Source: Symsagittifera roscoffensis (Eukaryota; Xenacoelomorpha; Acoela; Convolutidae). From it: 64,000 bases of DNA. Positions 10,401 through 18,804 of the stretch are shown piece after piece (positions within the stretch are counted from its first letter, which is position 1; each line of letters begins with the position of its first letter). The DNA is taken from the NCBI RefSeq assembly GCF_963678635.1, contig NC_087070.1:25664007-25728006 (forward strand), in the 5' to 3' direction. Below the pieces are notes generated by a model. It saw only the letters and a program-made list of their open reading frames with translations, ran no database searches and was not told where the DNA came from. The position numbers and the translations under genes are program-made.

Positions 10401-13400
10401 AACTGAATCAGGGCCAAGGCAAGCGAGGTGATTGCGAATGCTTTGTGATTGAATCTCTTGATGCAAAATGCATACACCAAAGCTACAATCGATAATGCTA
10501 ATCCACATAAATTGGAGAAAACTAGAATTACGCGGCCTGCCGCAGCTCTTGATTGTTTCCACGTTTCGGGCTCAGCAGCATGGGCAGATCCTTGGAATAT
10601 TAATGAGAGCAGCTGTGTTCCGAAAATAACGAGAGCTGCAATTTTAACTCGTTTCTCAGAGCACATGATTGCGATGTGTGAAAAAAATAAACTGATGTGA
10701 ACACGGAAGTTGTTCACTGCATTTTGCTGAAAAATCGTCAACAGAATCGAAAGACTTTGCAACGATTTAGTTTTCTTTAGTGAGAAAATACAGTAAGATA
10801 CAAAAATGTCTACCTACATATTCGTAAAAACAATAACAGAAAATGAAACCTTAATTTTTGTTTTGATATATTTTACATTTGGGTTACAGAGTTTTTATTA
10901 GAGTGAGAAACTGATTTGAATTTTATTAATTCTAGACAAAGTCTTGCGGATAATTCCCCAGCCAGTTGAAATGACTCCAATCTTCCCAATTTTCAACGTG
11001 CCAGTGAGAACGCGGTTCCAAAAAAATGCTGTAAAAAATTATAGGTCACCTGAAACTTCAACTAATTTTTTGAAGCAAAAGTTAGCTAGTTGGAGTGGTA
11101 AGTGCTTCACGCAGGAGTTTTTCAAGATATGAAGACAAAACTTGCTTAAAATTTTAGCAGAATTATTATGGTGTAATTTGTTTTGCGAAATTCGGGCCTG
11201 AAATTTTACCTCAAAAATGGGTCATTTTGGCTTTTCTTAGTTAATCAAAGTTTATGCCAAAAATACCCAGTCGATCACAGACATAATTATATCAAAGTGA
11301 GCCCCTTACGTAGCCCAACAAAGTTTAAGAAGGTTATAATCTCCAAAATGTTGTATAAGTTAATTTATTTTTGTTTGATAGACAAAAAAGGTCATTTTTA
11401 CTACATAAAATACAAACTTTATAAATGGTTTACAATTGTTTTTGGAGATTATACCCTTCTTAAAGTTTGTTGGGCTACGTAAGGATATAATTATGTCTGT
11501 GATCGACTGAAATTTTTTTGGCGTAATTTTTGATTAACTATGAAAAGCCAAAATGACCCATTTTTGGGATAAAATTTTGGGCCCGAATTTTGCGAAACAA
11601 ATTACACCATAATAATTCTGCTAAAATTTTAAGCAAGTTTTGTCTTCATAAATTTTCTCCTAAACTCAACCCAATTTGAGAAAAACGGGTTTCAAGTTTG
11701 AAGTTTAGCTCGTTTTGTCCGGTTAATATAAATCAGCACTGTAGAAAGGAAATCAGAGCAAAAGCAGTTTTTATTCGAAATTCAAAAAGTTATTGCGTCA
11801 GAAAATTTTTGTCCCAGCTAAAATGATCTTCGTTGAAAAAATTTGTCACCTATATAAATCTAACTGTTAACAATGAATGACCAGAAGCGGCTTTGCTATT
11901 TTTTTTTGAAATCAAAGTGACGTCTGAACAGGTTTTTTATGATATTTCACTTAATCCGCAGTGCGCTTTCTCGCAGGGTATCAAAATTATGAGGAAAAAC
12001 AATACCAGCTACATCACGGTTTTTTCTCTTCATTTTGTGAAATTCGAAAGGAGATTATAATGATAAACATTTTATTTCAAAATTCAAAAACCTGGAAAAA
12101 CCTTTGTTGGTCAAAGTGAAATTTCAATCAGCAAAACTTAGGTTCTGATTCAAACTTTCTGTTTTCTTAATTTTTACGCGTAGAAACTTTGTCAATTAGT
12201 CATAATCAACAATATTTGTCTTCAAAATATGAATGACAAACGAAAAAAAAAAATTATAAAACTTTTGTTGTCACCAAGTTAAGCATCCCAACTTATTTTT
12301 TAAAAAAAATTTTAAGCCTAAAGTCTCAATGAAGTAAATTTTCATATAACGATCGTTACGTTCGCTATACTTGCTCGAACTGAACTAGAAATCAAAGATT
12401 TGACACCAATTTTTCTTGTCACTGGGACAACTTTTTGAAAACTTTTAAATGTTCGAATCACGTCTAAAAGGGCTTTAATTTTGTAAATCACTCGGCCCAT
12501 TCCGATGATTATTTGTGCTACCTGATTTTTACGTGGAAAACAAAAATTAAAAAAAAATTAAAAAAACCTACAAAGTTCCTCCCTATTTTCAATGCTCGGA
12601 ATAATTAACATTTGAAAACGAGCAATGATCGCTGTACATTTTTTTGTTCCCACTGCTGCGCGTATGTGTAAGAAAGGAAGTGATGTGGATTCAGGCGAAA
12701 CCTTGCTAAGTCTCATTTGATTGGTGTTGACTTTTTCAGCCACTGTGATCGAAGTGAAAGTGAAAGACTGTGGTCTGTCGATGGTTTACGTGGGGGACAA
12801 TGGAAAGGGTATTGAGGAAAAAGATTTCGAGTTGATTACTGCTAGTCACGCTACTTCTAAGATACAATGCTTCAAAGGTACGTTTAGCTGTTGATCTGAC
12901 GTTGGAGTACACAGTTTTTTTTTTCAGTTGTTTGGACAGATTGTTAATGCGAAATGCGAGAAACACGATCTCGATGCCTTATGAAAAGCTGTATTTGAGG
13001 GTTTTAGACCAAAAAGGTACTCTCTTGGGCTGGCATTATATTGATCCTTAAAAATGAATTTAAACTTGCTGATCGAATTTCGAAATCATTGAGTGGGTTC
13101 CAAAAAGTTATGTTTTAGACAGGCGCGGATCTAGGAATTTCTCGAGGGATGGGGGCGGATTTTCAAAAAAATTTTGTCTAGCTTTTTTTTTTAGGTCGAC
13201 CAAAGCTTTCCCAAACCACTATAAAGACTCTAATATGACCAAATTTTCTGCGCCGCAGGCAAATTATTGAAACTTAGGCACTTTTAAGGCGTTTTTAGGC
13301 ATGGACCAAAAAATCGCGTTTTTTTCGGCGCGCGCTCCCCCCTCAAAATTAGTATAGAATGGCGCCTTAAGAAAAATTTTAAGGTGTGTCAGCCAAAAAT

Positions 13401-15727
13401 AGATATCTCAAAGTAGTACAAAGGGGGGACCCTTTGTTTGGGTCGGCAGGGGGTCAAATCCCTGAAGAGGGAAAATGTAGTCCCCCCCCCCCCCCAAACC
13501 CAGTGCGAAAAAAGAACCCAGTGCGAAAATAGACAAAACAAATCCAGTGCGAAAATAGAAGTTTTGTTTCGTGTATTTAGACATCGAGGCCGTTGACACT
13601 TTTGGGTTCCGTGGCGAGGCTCTAAGCGCCCTTTGTGTATTGAGTGACCTGACAATAACTACAAGACATGCTACAAGTGAAATTGGTCACAGACTTACCT
13701 ACAATTCTACTGGACAAATAATAAAAACTAGCAGGCTGCCAATGGAAATTGGAACTTCAGTGCAAGCTCAGAATATTTTTGCGCGATTTCCAGTCAGAAG
13801 CAAAGATTTGAAAAAGAACATCAAAAAAGAGTATGCGAAGTTTGTTCACACACTTCAAGCATTTGCGATTGGATTCCCAAACATTAAGTTTACATGCATG
13901 AATGAAAACGAAGGTAGGCCAAAACAGTTGGTATTGAGCACAAACGGAGACGCAAATTCAAGTCTCAAGATGTCAATAGTTTCAATATTTGGACCTAAAC
14001 AATGGGATGCACTACTTGAGTGGAAGACCCAACGAATAGCGGAAGAAGAGTTTGCTCAGTTTGGCATTGCGAATTCAGCTCAAATGGACGAAGTTTTCAA
14101 CTTGGTCGAAATAAGAGGAGTCATTTCTTCACCAGCACATGGCTGTGGTCGAAGTACGCAAGACAGGCAGCTTTTCTTCCTTAACAAACGTTCCTGTGAG
14201 CAGCCTAAAATAGCCAAGATTTTAAACGAAGTTTATCATCAGTTCAATACAGCACAATATCCCTTTGTCTGCTTGTTTGTCAACATCGCCCAAGGCAATT
14301 TCGATGTGAATGTAACTCCTGACAAAAGAAATATTTTTCTAAAGAATGAGAAAACGCTGCTAGCACTCATCAAATTCAGTGCTCTTCAGTTGTTCAAAGC
14401 AAACGCGGGTAATTTTGTCGCTAATCAAATTTCAATGAAGTTTCAAACTTCGAAAGGTCAAACCATGTTTAACAGCCAGCCAACAACTCTGAGCGATACG
14501 CTGCGAACGCCTCTTACAGATTCACAGAATACATTGAATAATTTTGTTACAATGTTTTCGAGCCAGCCGAAATCTTCTCAAAATATGCCTACAAAATATG
14601 CCTATGCGTTTGAGATAGAGGAAAATTTGCCCTTTTCACAGTCTCAAAAGTTAAATTCTGAGAAACGAGGCTTTAATGCTTTTGCAAGTTCTCCTGAAAA
14701 AATTACATCCTGGTCTAAAAAACTGAAAATAGAGCAAATGAGTGACAATATAGACAATGAAAGTTCAGGTTTCTTGATAAATCACCGAGAAAACTGTTTG
14801 CATACAGATGGAAATTTGCCACACGAAGTTGAAATTGTTGTTGATGATCAAATTGACCGACGATCTCAAAATTCAAGTCAAAATAACACTTTTGATTTTG
14901 ATCAAGAGTTTCCTAATAAAATTCCCTTTCATTTACTTTCTATTCGAAAAGAGACAAGCTTTTCATCTCTTGAGAATTTTTACAGCAATTTTTTTGAAAG
15001 TGACAAAAATGAAACAGCAGAATCAATTCAACGGAAGTTTGTTTCAAAATTGGATGATAAAAATGCTGAAAATGAATTACGAAGTGTTTTGTCGAAACAG
15101 TCTTTTTCGCAAATGCAGGTAATAGGGCAGTTTAATTTAGGTTTCATAATCGCACAACTAGGTTCGGATTTGTTTATTATCGACCAACACGCTTCTGACG
15201 AAAAGTACAATTTCGAACAGTTAGAGAGATACTCAAATGTTCCAACGCAAACATTGATTTCTCCTATGAGTATGGAACTTTCTCATGAGTCTTTTAGTTT
15301 ACTGACGGAAAATATGGACATCTTGCGGAAAAATGGGTTCAATTTTGAGGCTGAAAATGATTGCAAGAATGAAGCGACTGCAATAGCTCCAATGGGATCG
15401 AGTTTGAAAGTAGTTAAAATTGTTACCACACCGATGAGTAGAAATTGGTCGTTCGGAATTCGAGATATCGAAGAAATTTTGTATTTGCTAAGCGAAACGC
15501 ATGAAGGAAACTTAGCCGATAGAAAGTTTATCAGACCATCACGAATCAGACAAATGTTTGCGTCAAGAGCGTGCAGGAAATCAATTATGATTGGACAGCC
15601 ATTGAAGGAGAGTGAAATGAGGGCTATTTTAATGAACTTGTCGAAAATGGACCACCCATGGAATTGTCCTCACGGGAGACCCACCATGCGACATCTTGTT
15701 GATCTGAATTTATACCATTTTGAGTAA
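4346..15727 (+). CDS. PMS2: PMS2-type MutL homologue, DNA mismatch repair endonuclease (three coding exons)
   Basis: Join 4346-4457, 12740-12877, 13581-15727: 2397 nt, 798 residues (human PMS2 has 862). Both introns are phase 1 and GT...AG. The family pairs with MLH1 as MutL-alpha, which nicks the discontinuous strand after MutS recognition in the nucleus. Seen in the sequence: GHKL ATPase motif I KELLENSVDA (residues 27-36; general-base Glu28, Mg-ligand Asn32), DNGKGI in exon 2, TFGFRGEALSALC at the start of exon 3 and NVTPDKRNIF closing the N-terminal half. A low-complexity linker follows, then GQFNLGFI, the endonuclease motif DQHASDEKYNFE (618-629, fitting DQHA-x2-E-x4-E), SRACRKSIMIG (around 745-755) and CPHGRPT (779-785). 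All metal-site residues are present, so the gene looks functional. The start at 4346 follows a splice acceptor; only 9 residues precede the conserved I-H-S-L-C-S-G-Q segment, shorter than in human. Confidence 0.95.
4643..4727 (+). mobile_element. tRNA-derived SINE-like relic
   Basis: The order resembles a tRNA: an A-box-like tagcctgggtaaaacgc at about 4658-4674, then a B-box-like gggtttgagcccc at about 4700-4712 whose flanks can pair as a T-stem. The 3' acceptor-like cagaacc matches an upstream ggttcct only imperfectly and with extra bases. A T-run follows at 4725-4730, as in Pol III terminators. It is too irregular to be a working tRNA gene; a SINE head or tRNA pseudogene is likelier. Confidence 0.4.
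5081..5139. repeat. 20-bp inverted repeat in intron 1
   Basis: The arms 5081-5100 and 5120-5139 are reverse complements with one mismatch (tcggatttaaataaaaaatc type). Related gatttaaatccgattt words occur at 4810-4860, so the region is a local AT-rich repeat patch. No coding potential. Confidence 0.6.
6566..6640 (+). mobile_element. tRNA-derived SINE-like relic with consensus B box
   Basis: A-box-like ttcagtgtggtgttaac at about 6574-6590, and gttcgaatcc at 6621-6630, a perfect Pol III B-box core, followed by ggccaggacc. The 5' ggcggcc could pair in part with ggcc near the end. The anticodon arm does not form cleanly, so a SINE head or tRNA pseudogene is more likely than an active tRNA gene. 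Confidence 0.4.
7290..8045 (+). pseudogene. Decayed reverse-transcriptase fragment
   Basis: In the plus strand from about 7888 one frame reads GVTQGNPQALVM, resembling the family block GVTQGDPLAM. After a frameshift another frame reads LPLINLL ... KWYADDANGIG, containing the YADD catalytic box, with a stop just before it. The arrangement (G-x-TQG-D/N-P, about 30 residues, then WYADDA) is that of a retroelement RT different from the LINE at 2059-3321. The left part, 7290-7880, has a higher GC content and broken short frames but no motif I can prove. It is non-functional: at least one frameshift and two stops. Confidence 0.4.
8870..9075 (+). repeat. Interspersed repeat, copy 1
   Basis: Shares the ordered words 'gttcgaatcacg', 'ttcgatgattatttgt', 'tttccacg/acgtgg' and 'attttcaatggtcggaacaattaac' with 12430-12640. 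The two copies are diverged, so this is an old dispersed element of unknown class. Nothing coding is visible. Confidence 0.5.
10121..10666 (-). CDS. Intronless multi-pass membrane protein of unknown family, nested antisense in PMS2 intron 1
   Basis: 181 residues from the ATG at 10666. An upstream in-frame ATG at 10762 adds 32 residues, but starting at 10666 places a hydrophobic segment with basic N-flank (MCSEKRVK...) at the N terminus, which looks more natural. Segments: 8-26 (membrane anchor, or a signal peptide with a possible cut after AHA, residue 30), 45-69, 77-102 and 110-134. A highly charged Lys/Glu/Asp/Arg tail follows (136-181), probably cytosolic. The four-segment layout recalls small tetraspan proteins, but I see no claudin, tetraspanin or MARVEL signature. 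GC content is higher than in the surrounding intron and the frame is uninterrupted, both arguing for a real gene or a retrogene. TTTATT on the plus strand near 9891 would be a minus-strand AATAAA about 225 nt downstream. Confidence 0.7.
   Translation of the reverse strand: MCSEKRVKIAALVIFGTQLLSLIFQGSAHAAEPETWKQSRAAAGRVILVFSNLCGLALSIVALVYAFCIKRFNHKAFAITSLALALIQFYFLILAGVMIGFCSQSDLPVPVTLIVISWLIINVLLAFIALLYITSRDLLKKYRSKNKKEESEVIEKKDSDALLERKRKHHVRKNEDGQNSE
11130..11648. mobile_element. TA-flanked foldback/MITE-like element (about 215-bp arms)
   Basis: Arms 11130-11348 and 11439-11648 are near-complementary inverted repeats with a roughly 90-bp AT-rich loop. The ends read tgaagacaaaacttgc and gcaagttttgtcttca, and both outer edges are flanked by TA (11128-11129 and 11649-11650). 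This is the hallmark of Tc1/mariner-type target duplication. The open frame 11183-11482 within it is a by-product of the repeat. No transposase is present, so it is non-autonomous. Confidence 0.75.
12430..12640 (+). repeat. Interspersed repeat, copy 2
   Basis: Diverged partner of 8870-9075 in the same orientation, lying about 100 bp upstream of PMS2 exon 2. It shares 'gttcgaatcacg', 'ccgatgattatttgt' and 'attttcaatgctcggaataattaac'. Confidence 0.5.
12740..12877 (+). CDS. PMS2: PMS2 coding exon 2
   Basis: 138 nt, phase 1 at both ends. It starts after tttttcag and ends TTCAAAG before the donor GTACGT. It encodes ATPase motif II with DNGKGIEEKDF and the HATSKIQ stretch that matches the family's HHTSKIQ. 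The split codon G|AC supplies the Asp that begins DIEAVDTFGFRGEAL in the next exon. Confidence 0.94.
12928..13016 (+). other. Possible cryptic (poison) exon within PMS2 intron 2
   Basis: A T10-CAG acceptor ends at 12927 and an AAG|GTACTC donor begins at 13017, framing 89 nt. Inclusion between exons 2 and 3 would read only six residues before TAA and would shift the frame, so it is not part of the productive mRNA. It may be a regulated nonsense-mediated-decay exon or simply chance splice-like sequence. Confidence 0.25.
13119..13350 (+). mobile_element. Possible DNA-transposon end relic
   Basis: The segment acaggcgcggatctagg followed by a G-rich stretch (gagggatgggggcgg) resembles the 'CAGnGGCGGATCnAGG' termini that I associate with some animal cut-and-paste DNA transposons. 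No matching opposite end or transposase is visible, and the assignment rests on memory of the terminal motif only. Confidence 0.25.
13482..13560. repeat. C14 homopolymer followed by three short direct repeats
   Basis: Fourteen C residues at 13482-13495 precede three copies of (c)ccagtgcgaaaa at about 13499, 13517 and 13547. They end about 20 nt before PMS2 exon 3. Such homopolymers are prone to sequencing and replication slippage. Confidence 0.8.
13581..15727 (+). CDS. PMS2: PMS2 coding exon 3 (terminal, 2147 nt)
   Basis: A single long exon for residues 84-798. It holds the GFRGEAL ATPase motif III, GTSVQAQNIFARFPVR, the transducer domain with RSTQDRQLFFLNKR, the Ser/Asn-rich linker (about residues 355-570), and the C-terminal dimerisation/endonuclease domain with DQHA, ACR and CPHGRP motifs. 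It begins after gtgtatttag, so the upstream in-frame GTG at 13571 is intronic and not a start. It ends TAA 15725-15727. Most introns known in vertebrate PMS2 are absent here. Confidence 0.95.
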
Positions 15728-15731
15728 CGCT

Positions 15732-16053
15732 TGTTTGGAAATCAACTTAGCAGCATAGTTTTTTGCCTTGTTTGATTTGTTCGATTTTTGTTTTAGTTGT
15801 TTGTGATTGCTCAAAAAGATGGAAATAACTTTGAATGATAATTATACCGGATATTTGAGCTCTTCTTGCTTTTAACGTTGATTTGATTAGAAATTAGTTG
15901 GTTGCACGTGTTTGGTAATTCATTTTTGAATTTTTCCCAATTTTGTATTTCGTGTGTTCTGGTTTTCAATTTCTTTCCCGGAGTTTTCCTGATTGCATAT
16001 GAAAAGTTGAAGTCATCTAAGATGTTTGTCAATTGTCAAATTGGCATATAACA
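15732..16053 (-). repeat. Putative 3' LTR of the BEL/Pao relic
   Basis: On the minus strand it begins TGTTATATGCC at 16053, preceded by the purine-rich aaaatgaggccgag, a plausible polypurine tract. Positions 15888-16053 match 16898-17050 closely. The end near 15732 (minus-strand ...ACA) is a guess based on the usual TG...CA boundary. Confidence 0.55.
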
Positions 16054-16077
16054 CTCGGCCTCATTTTGCAGTTGCAA

Positions 16078-16083
16078 AATAAA
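16078..16083 (+). terminator. AATAAA, candidate PMS2 polyadenylation signal
   Basis: The first canonical AATAAA on the plus strand that I find after the PMS2 stop, 351 nt downstream. It lies inside the antisense BEL/Pao relic, between its 3' LTR and the integrase remnant. If used, the 3' UTR of PMS2 would be almost wholly transposon sequence. Confidence 0.4.
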
Positions 16084-16897
16084 TTAAGAAAAAAGGGGTG
16101 GGGAGGTTCCCATGTATAAAACTTAAAACGCTGGCTTAACGGTCGTGTAAGTATCGGTTGAACTTATCGGCTATGGCTGTCGGCGGCAAGGCTGTTTGAG
16201 TGCAGGGTGAGGCTCTCATTGTCGTGAATCATCGTTTGCTGGTTCGTTGCCTTAGTCCGGACTAACAGGCGCTATTCTAATGGCTGGTATTGACACAAGT
16301 TTGTCTCCTGTTTTGACGGTGTAAACGCGGGTCTGGTCATCATCGGTTGATTTGTCCTGTGATCCGTCCAATTGGCCAGAGTCCTCGCCATATCCTGAAG
16401 AATCCAAACATTTTCTCCTATTTTGATAGGCGGCGTCTTCTATGTCCATCGTTGTCGTGGCAGTAGTGTTGGGATAAACTCCTTGATCAGGCGTTTCCAA
16501 ATATGGGTTGCCAGTTTCCATTCTCGACTGAGTGTTGAGGGCTGTTGGTTTTGTAGAGGTGCTATGCTTGCATGCGCTCCCTCGAAGAAAATGATTTGGG
16601 GCGAGGACTTCAACATCATCGTGCGATGATGAAACTAGTAATGGATCTTGCGTTCACAAAGTGCTCAACTTCGCAAAGAAGGGTGTTGAATATGTCGTCT
16701 GTTAGAATCTGGCTTCATACGATGGCATAGAACGCGTCTTTTACTGATCTTATGAGTCGTTTTTAATGAGGAGCATAGGCAGGGTTGAAGTCCATTCAAT
16801 CTGATGGTTGGCGTAGAATTGTTGTGTAACATCGGCGTCGAAGTGTCTGTTCTTTTTCGGCTGCGGTGAAATTTGTACCATTGTCAGATTTGATAAT

Positions 16898-17050
16898 AAA
16901 TTAGTTGATTGCACGTGTTTGCTAATTCAGTTTTGAGTTTTCCTAATTTTGTATTTACTGTGTTCTGGTTTTCAATTTCTTTCCCGGAGTTTTCCTGATT
17001 GCATATGAAAATTGAAGTCATCTAAGATGGTTGTCAATTGTCATATAACA
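16898..17050 (-). repeat. Partial 5' LTR of the BEL/Pao relic
   Basis: The minus strand starts TGTTATATGACAATT at 17050 and matches the first roughly 155 bp of the other LTR (15888-16053) with scattered differences. At 16898 the match stops and integrase coding sequence begins directly, marking the deletion joint. Confidence 0.65.
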
Positions 17051-17288
17051 CCGGTTGTTTTTAATTTTGAAAACAGATTTTAATGGGTTGGGATTTTAAA
17101 TAGTCTTTTTTGCAGGATTTTGTACTAATTCGAATATTAACTTCGAGTGTTTTTAGGTATTCTATTTCGTTTAATGCAAGGTGTAGTTGCGGGTTGGCTG
17201 CTGATTTTTAGGACTCTTTTCAACTCCCCCACATTTGAATTTCAGTTTTGAAAAACAAAATCATTTTCACCTTGTCATAATGTATGGT
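17051..17288. other. No gene seen
   Basis: T-rich non-coding DNA between the BEL/Pao relic and the palindrome. Nothing recognisable. Confidence 0.5.
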
Positions 17289-17827
17289 GACCAACGTAAC
17301 TATTGTGAACACATTTACTCTTCATACCTTGCATTGTAAAATCATGCGTTTTGCATGGTGAACGAGTTAAATGTTATGAACACTTTTGCTCTTCACACTT
17401 TGCATTGTAAAATCACTCATTCAGCCATAATAACATGTTAGACAACTAAGAAAATGGAAAATTTGAAATAGTTTCCAACTGAGGGTAACTTAAATCATCA
17501 TAGCAGCTGTGAAGAAAACGAATAAACAGGGTTAAGTCAAAAGAAATTAGGCGGTAGCCTACCGCCTAATTTCTTTTGACTTAACCCTGTTTATTCGTTT
17601 TCTTCACAGCTGCTATGATGATTTAAGTTACCCTCAGTTGGAAACTATTTCAAATTTTCCATTTTCTTAGTTGTCTAACATGTTATTATGGCTGAATGAG
17701 TGATTTTACAATGCAAAGTGTGAAGAGCAAAAGTGTTCATAACAATTAACTCGTTCACCATGCAAAACGCATGATTTTACAATGCAAGGTATGAAGAGCA
17801 AATGTGTTCACAATAGTTACGTTGGTC
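17289..17827. repeat. Near-perfect 269-bp-arm palindrome with 1-nt centre
   Basis: Arms 17289-17557 and 17559-17827 are reverse complements with very few mismatches around the single C at 17558 (centre: aggcggtag-c-ctaccgcct). Within each arm, related short words (cacttttgctcttcacactttgcattgtaaaatca and a variant) occur twice. There are no open frames of note. It may be a genuine snap-back element or a chimera made during library preparation or assembly. Confidence 0.92.
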
Positions 17828-17839
17828 AATTTCTTTGGT

Positions 17840-17984
17840 CACTCATTCAGCCATAATAACATGTTAGACAACTAAGAAAATGGAAAATTTGAAATAGTTT
17901 CCAACTGAGGGTAACTTAAATCATCATAGCAGCTGTGAAGAAAACGAATAAACAGGGTTAAGTCAAAAGAAATTAGGCGGTAGT
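17840..17984 (+). repeat. Third partial copy of the palindrome arm
   Basis: Direct repeat of about 17413-17557 (from cactcattcagccataataacatg to ttaggcggtag), only 12 bp beyond the palindrome. It continues into unrelated sequence (taagcaggcgaaag). The arrangement is therefore arm, inverted arm, arm. Confidence 0.9.
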
Positions 17985-18227
17985 AAGCAGGCGAAAGTTA
18001 GTAGGCGAAATTCCTTCATAGTATGTCAACATTGAAAAAGTGACCCCACTAAACGGTGATCGAAAAATTTTAATCAAAAATCAGGAATCGTTTTAATATA
18101 CTACACTTTTGTCATGGTATTCACAACAGGCGGAATGAATTATGATTAACATAAATCTGGTTGATAATGAGCTTTTTATTTCAGCGTATTTTGTTTTTTG
18201 ATTTGCTCGAAGCAAGCAGAGCGACTA

Positions 18228-18802
18228 CACTAGTGGACAAGATTAAGCGCAATTTCAGGATTTTATTCTTAAAAATGCCGATTTTCAATGTACATTTTGG
18301 ACAGCATTTCCTTCGCAGTTCTGAAAATTTTTTACATTGACCGAGAGAAAATGTTCAGAGCTACCATCTGTGGAAGTATCAATATTTTGTTTCAATGACA
18401 TACCAATGTAATCCGGGTCTGAAAATGCCAGTTTTCTCCATCTGCACTAAGTTTGTTTTTACTTCGCCTGAATAATTAACAAACTTCTGAGTTTAGTAAA
18501 AATTTCAGATTAATTGTTTCCATGTTCTCGCTGAGAATGATTGACCTTGCATGATTTTTTTTACCCCGCTCATTCAAGAAAGATTTCACTAGGATGCAAA
18601 ACTTAGTGCAGTTGGGGAATACTGGCATTTTCAGACCCGAATTACATTGGGAAGTCATTAAAACCAAATATTGATACTTTTCCCAGATGGTAGCTCTAAT
18701 CATTTGCTCTCGGTCAGTTTAAAAATTTTGTCCAAAATGTACATTGAAAACAGGCATTTAAAAGAATAAAATCCTGAAATTGCTTAATTTTGTGGACTAG
18801 TC
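18228..18802. mobile_element. Tc1/mariner-like foldback MITE, TA target duplication
   Basis: The left end reads cactagtggacaagattaagcgc. The right end, reverse-complemented, reads gactagtccacaaaattaagc. Both are flanked by TA (18226-18227, 18803-18804). Long imperfect inverted arms (about 18228-18468 and 18590-18802) leave a roughly 120-bp middle. The 'GGACAA-ATTAAGC' terminus and TA duplication are typical of Tc1/mariner elements. No transposase is encoded. Confidence 0.8.
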
Positions 18803-18804
18803 TA

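Larger units (their letters stand above)
4458..12739 (+). other. PMS2 intron 1 (8.3 kb) with nested elements
   Basis: The donor is GTAAAC and the acceptor is ctttttcag. The intron is AT-rich and loaded with insertions: SINE-like tRNA relics (4643-4722, 6566-6640), a 20-bp hairpin (5081-5139), an RT relic (7290-8045), one member of an interspersed repeat pair (8870-9075; partner 12430-12640), an antisense membrane-protein ORF (10121-10666) and a foldback element (11130-11648). In the remaining stretches (about 4800-6540, 6650-7280, 8100-8860, 9080-10110, 10770-11120 and 11650-12430) I see only low-complexity T-rich DNA and no gene. Confidence 0.85.
12878..13580 (+). other. PMS2 intron 2 (703 nt)
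   Basis: Donor GTACGT, acceptor gtatttag. It contains an exon-like segment at 12928-13016, a transposon-end-like stretch (from about 13119), a C14 tract at 13482-13495 and three cccagtgcgaaaa-type repeats (13499-13560) close to the acceptor. Confidence 0.85.
15732..17050 (-). mobile_element. Deleted BEL/Pao LTR retrotransposon relic
   Basis: The minus strand carries a broken integrase: IKSDNGTNF (about 16869-16895, containing the second catalytic Asp) followed by AAEKEQ. After shifts there is LIRSVKDAFYAIV, a TLLCEVEHFVNAR block, WKRLIKEFIPTLLPRQRW and IKIGENVWILQD, the order typical of the BEL/Pao integrase C-terminal region. Several stops and frameshifts make it inactive. It is bounded by direct repeats whose minus-strand start is TGTTATATG, as expected for LTRs. 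PBS, gag, protease and RT are missing: the left LTR piece joins directly to the integrase, so an internal deletion has occurred. Its outer edge at about 15732 is uncertain, but lies within a few bases of the PMS2 stop codon. Confidence 0.75.

Noticed and set aside
10667-10762. N-terminal 32-residue extension of the antisense membrane protein
   Set aside because: The extension adds a second hydrophobic stretch before a natural-looking basic N terminus. The ATG at 10666 is preferred, though the longer form is not excluded.
11183-11482. 99-residue plus-strand frame
   Set aside because: It spans one arm and the loop of the foldback element and has no recognisable features.
13571-13580. GTG/MYL start for the long PMS2 frame
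   Set aside because: This is the intron 2 acceptor; the true residue there is the split-codon Asp shared with exon 2.
16252-16521. Minus-strand 89-residue frame as a host gene
   Set aside because: It lies within the frameshifted BEL/Pao integrase region, in a frame different from the integrase motifs.
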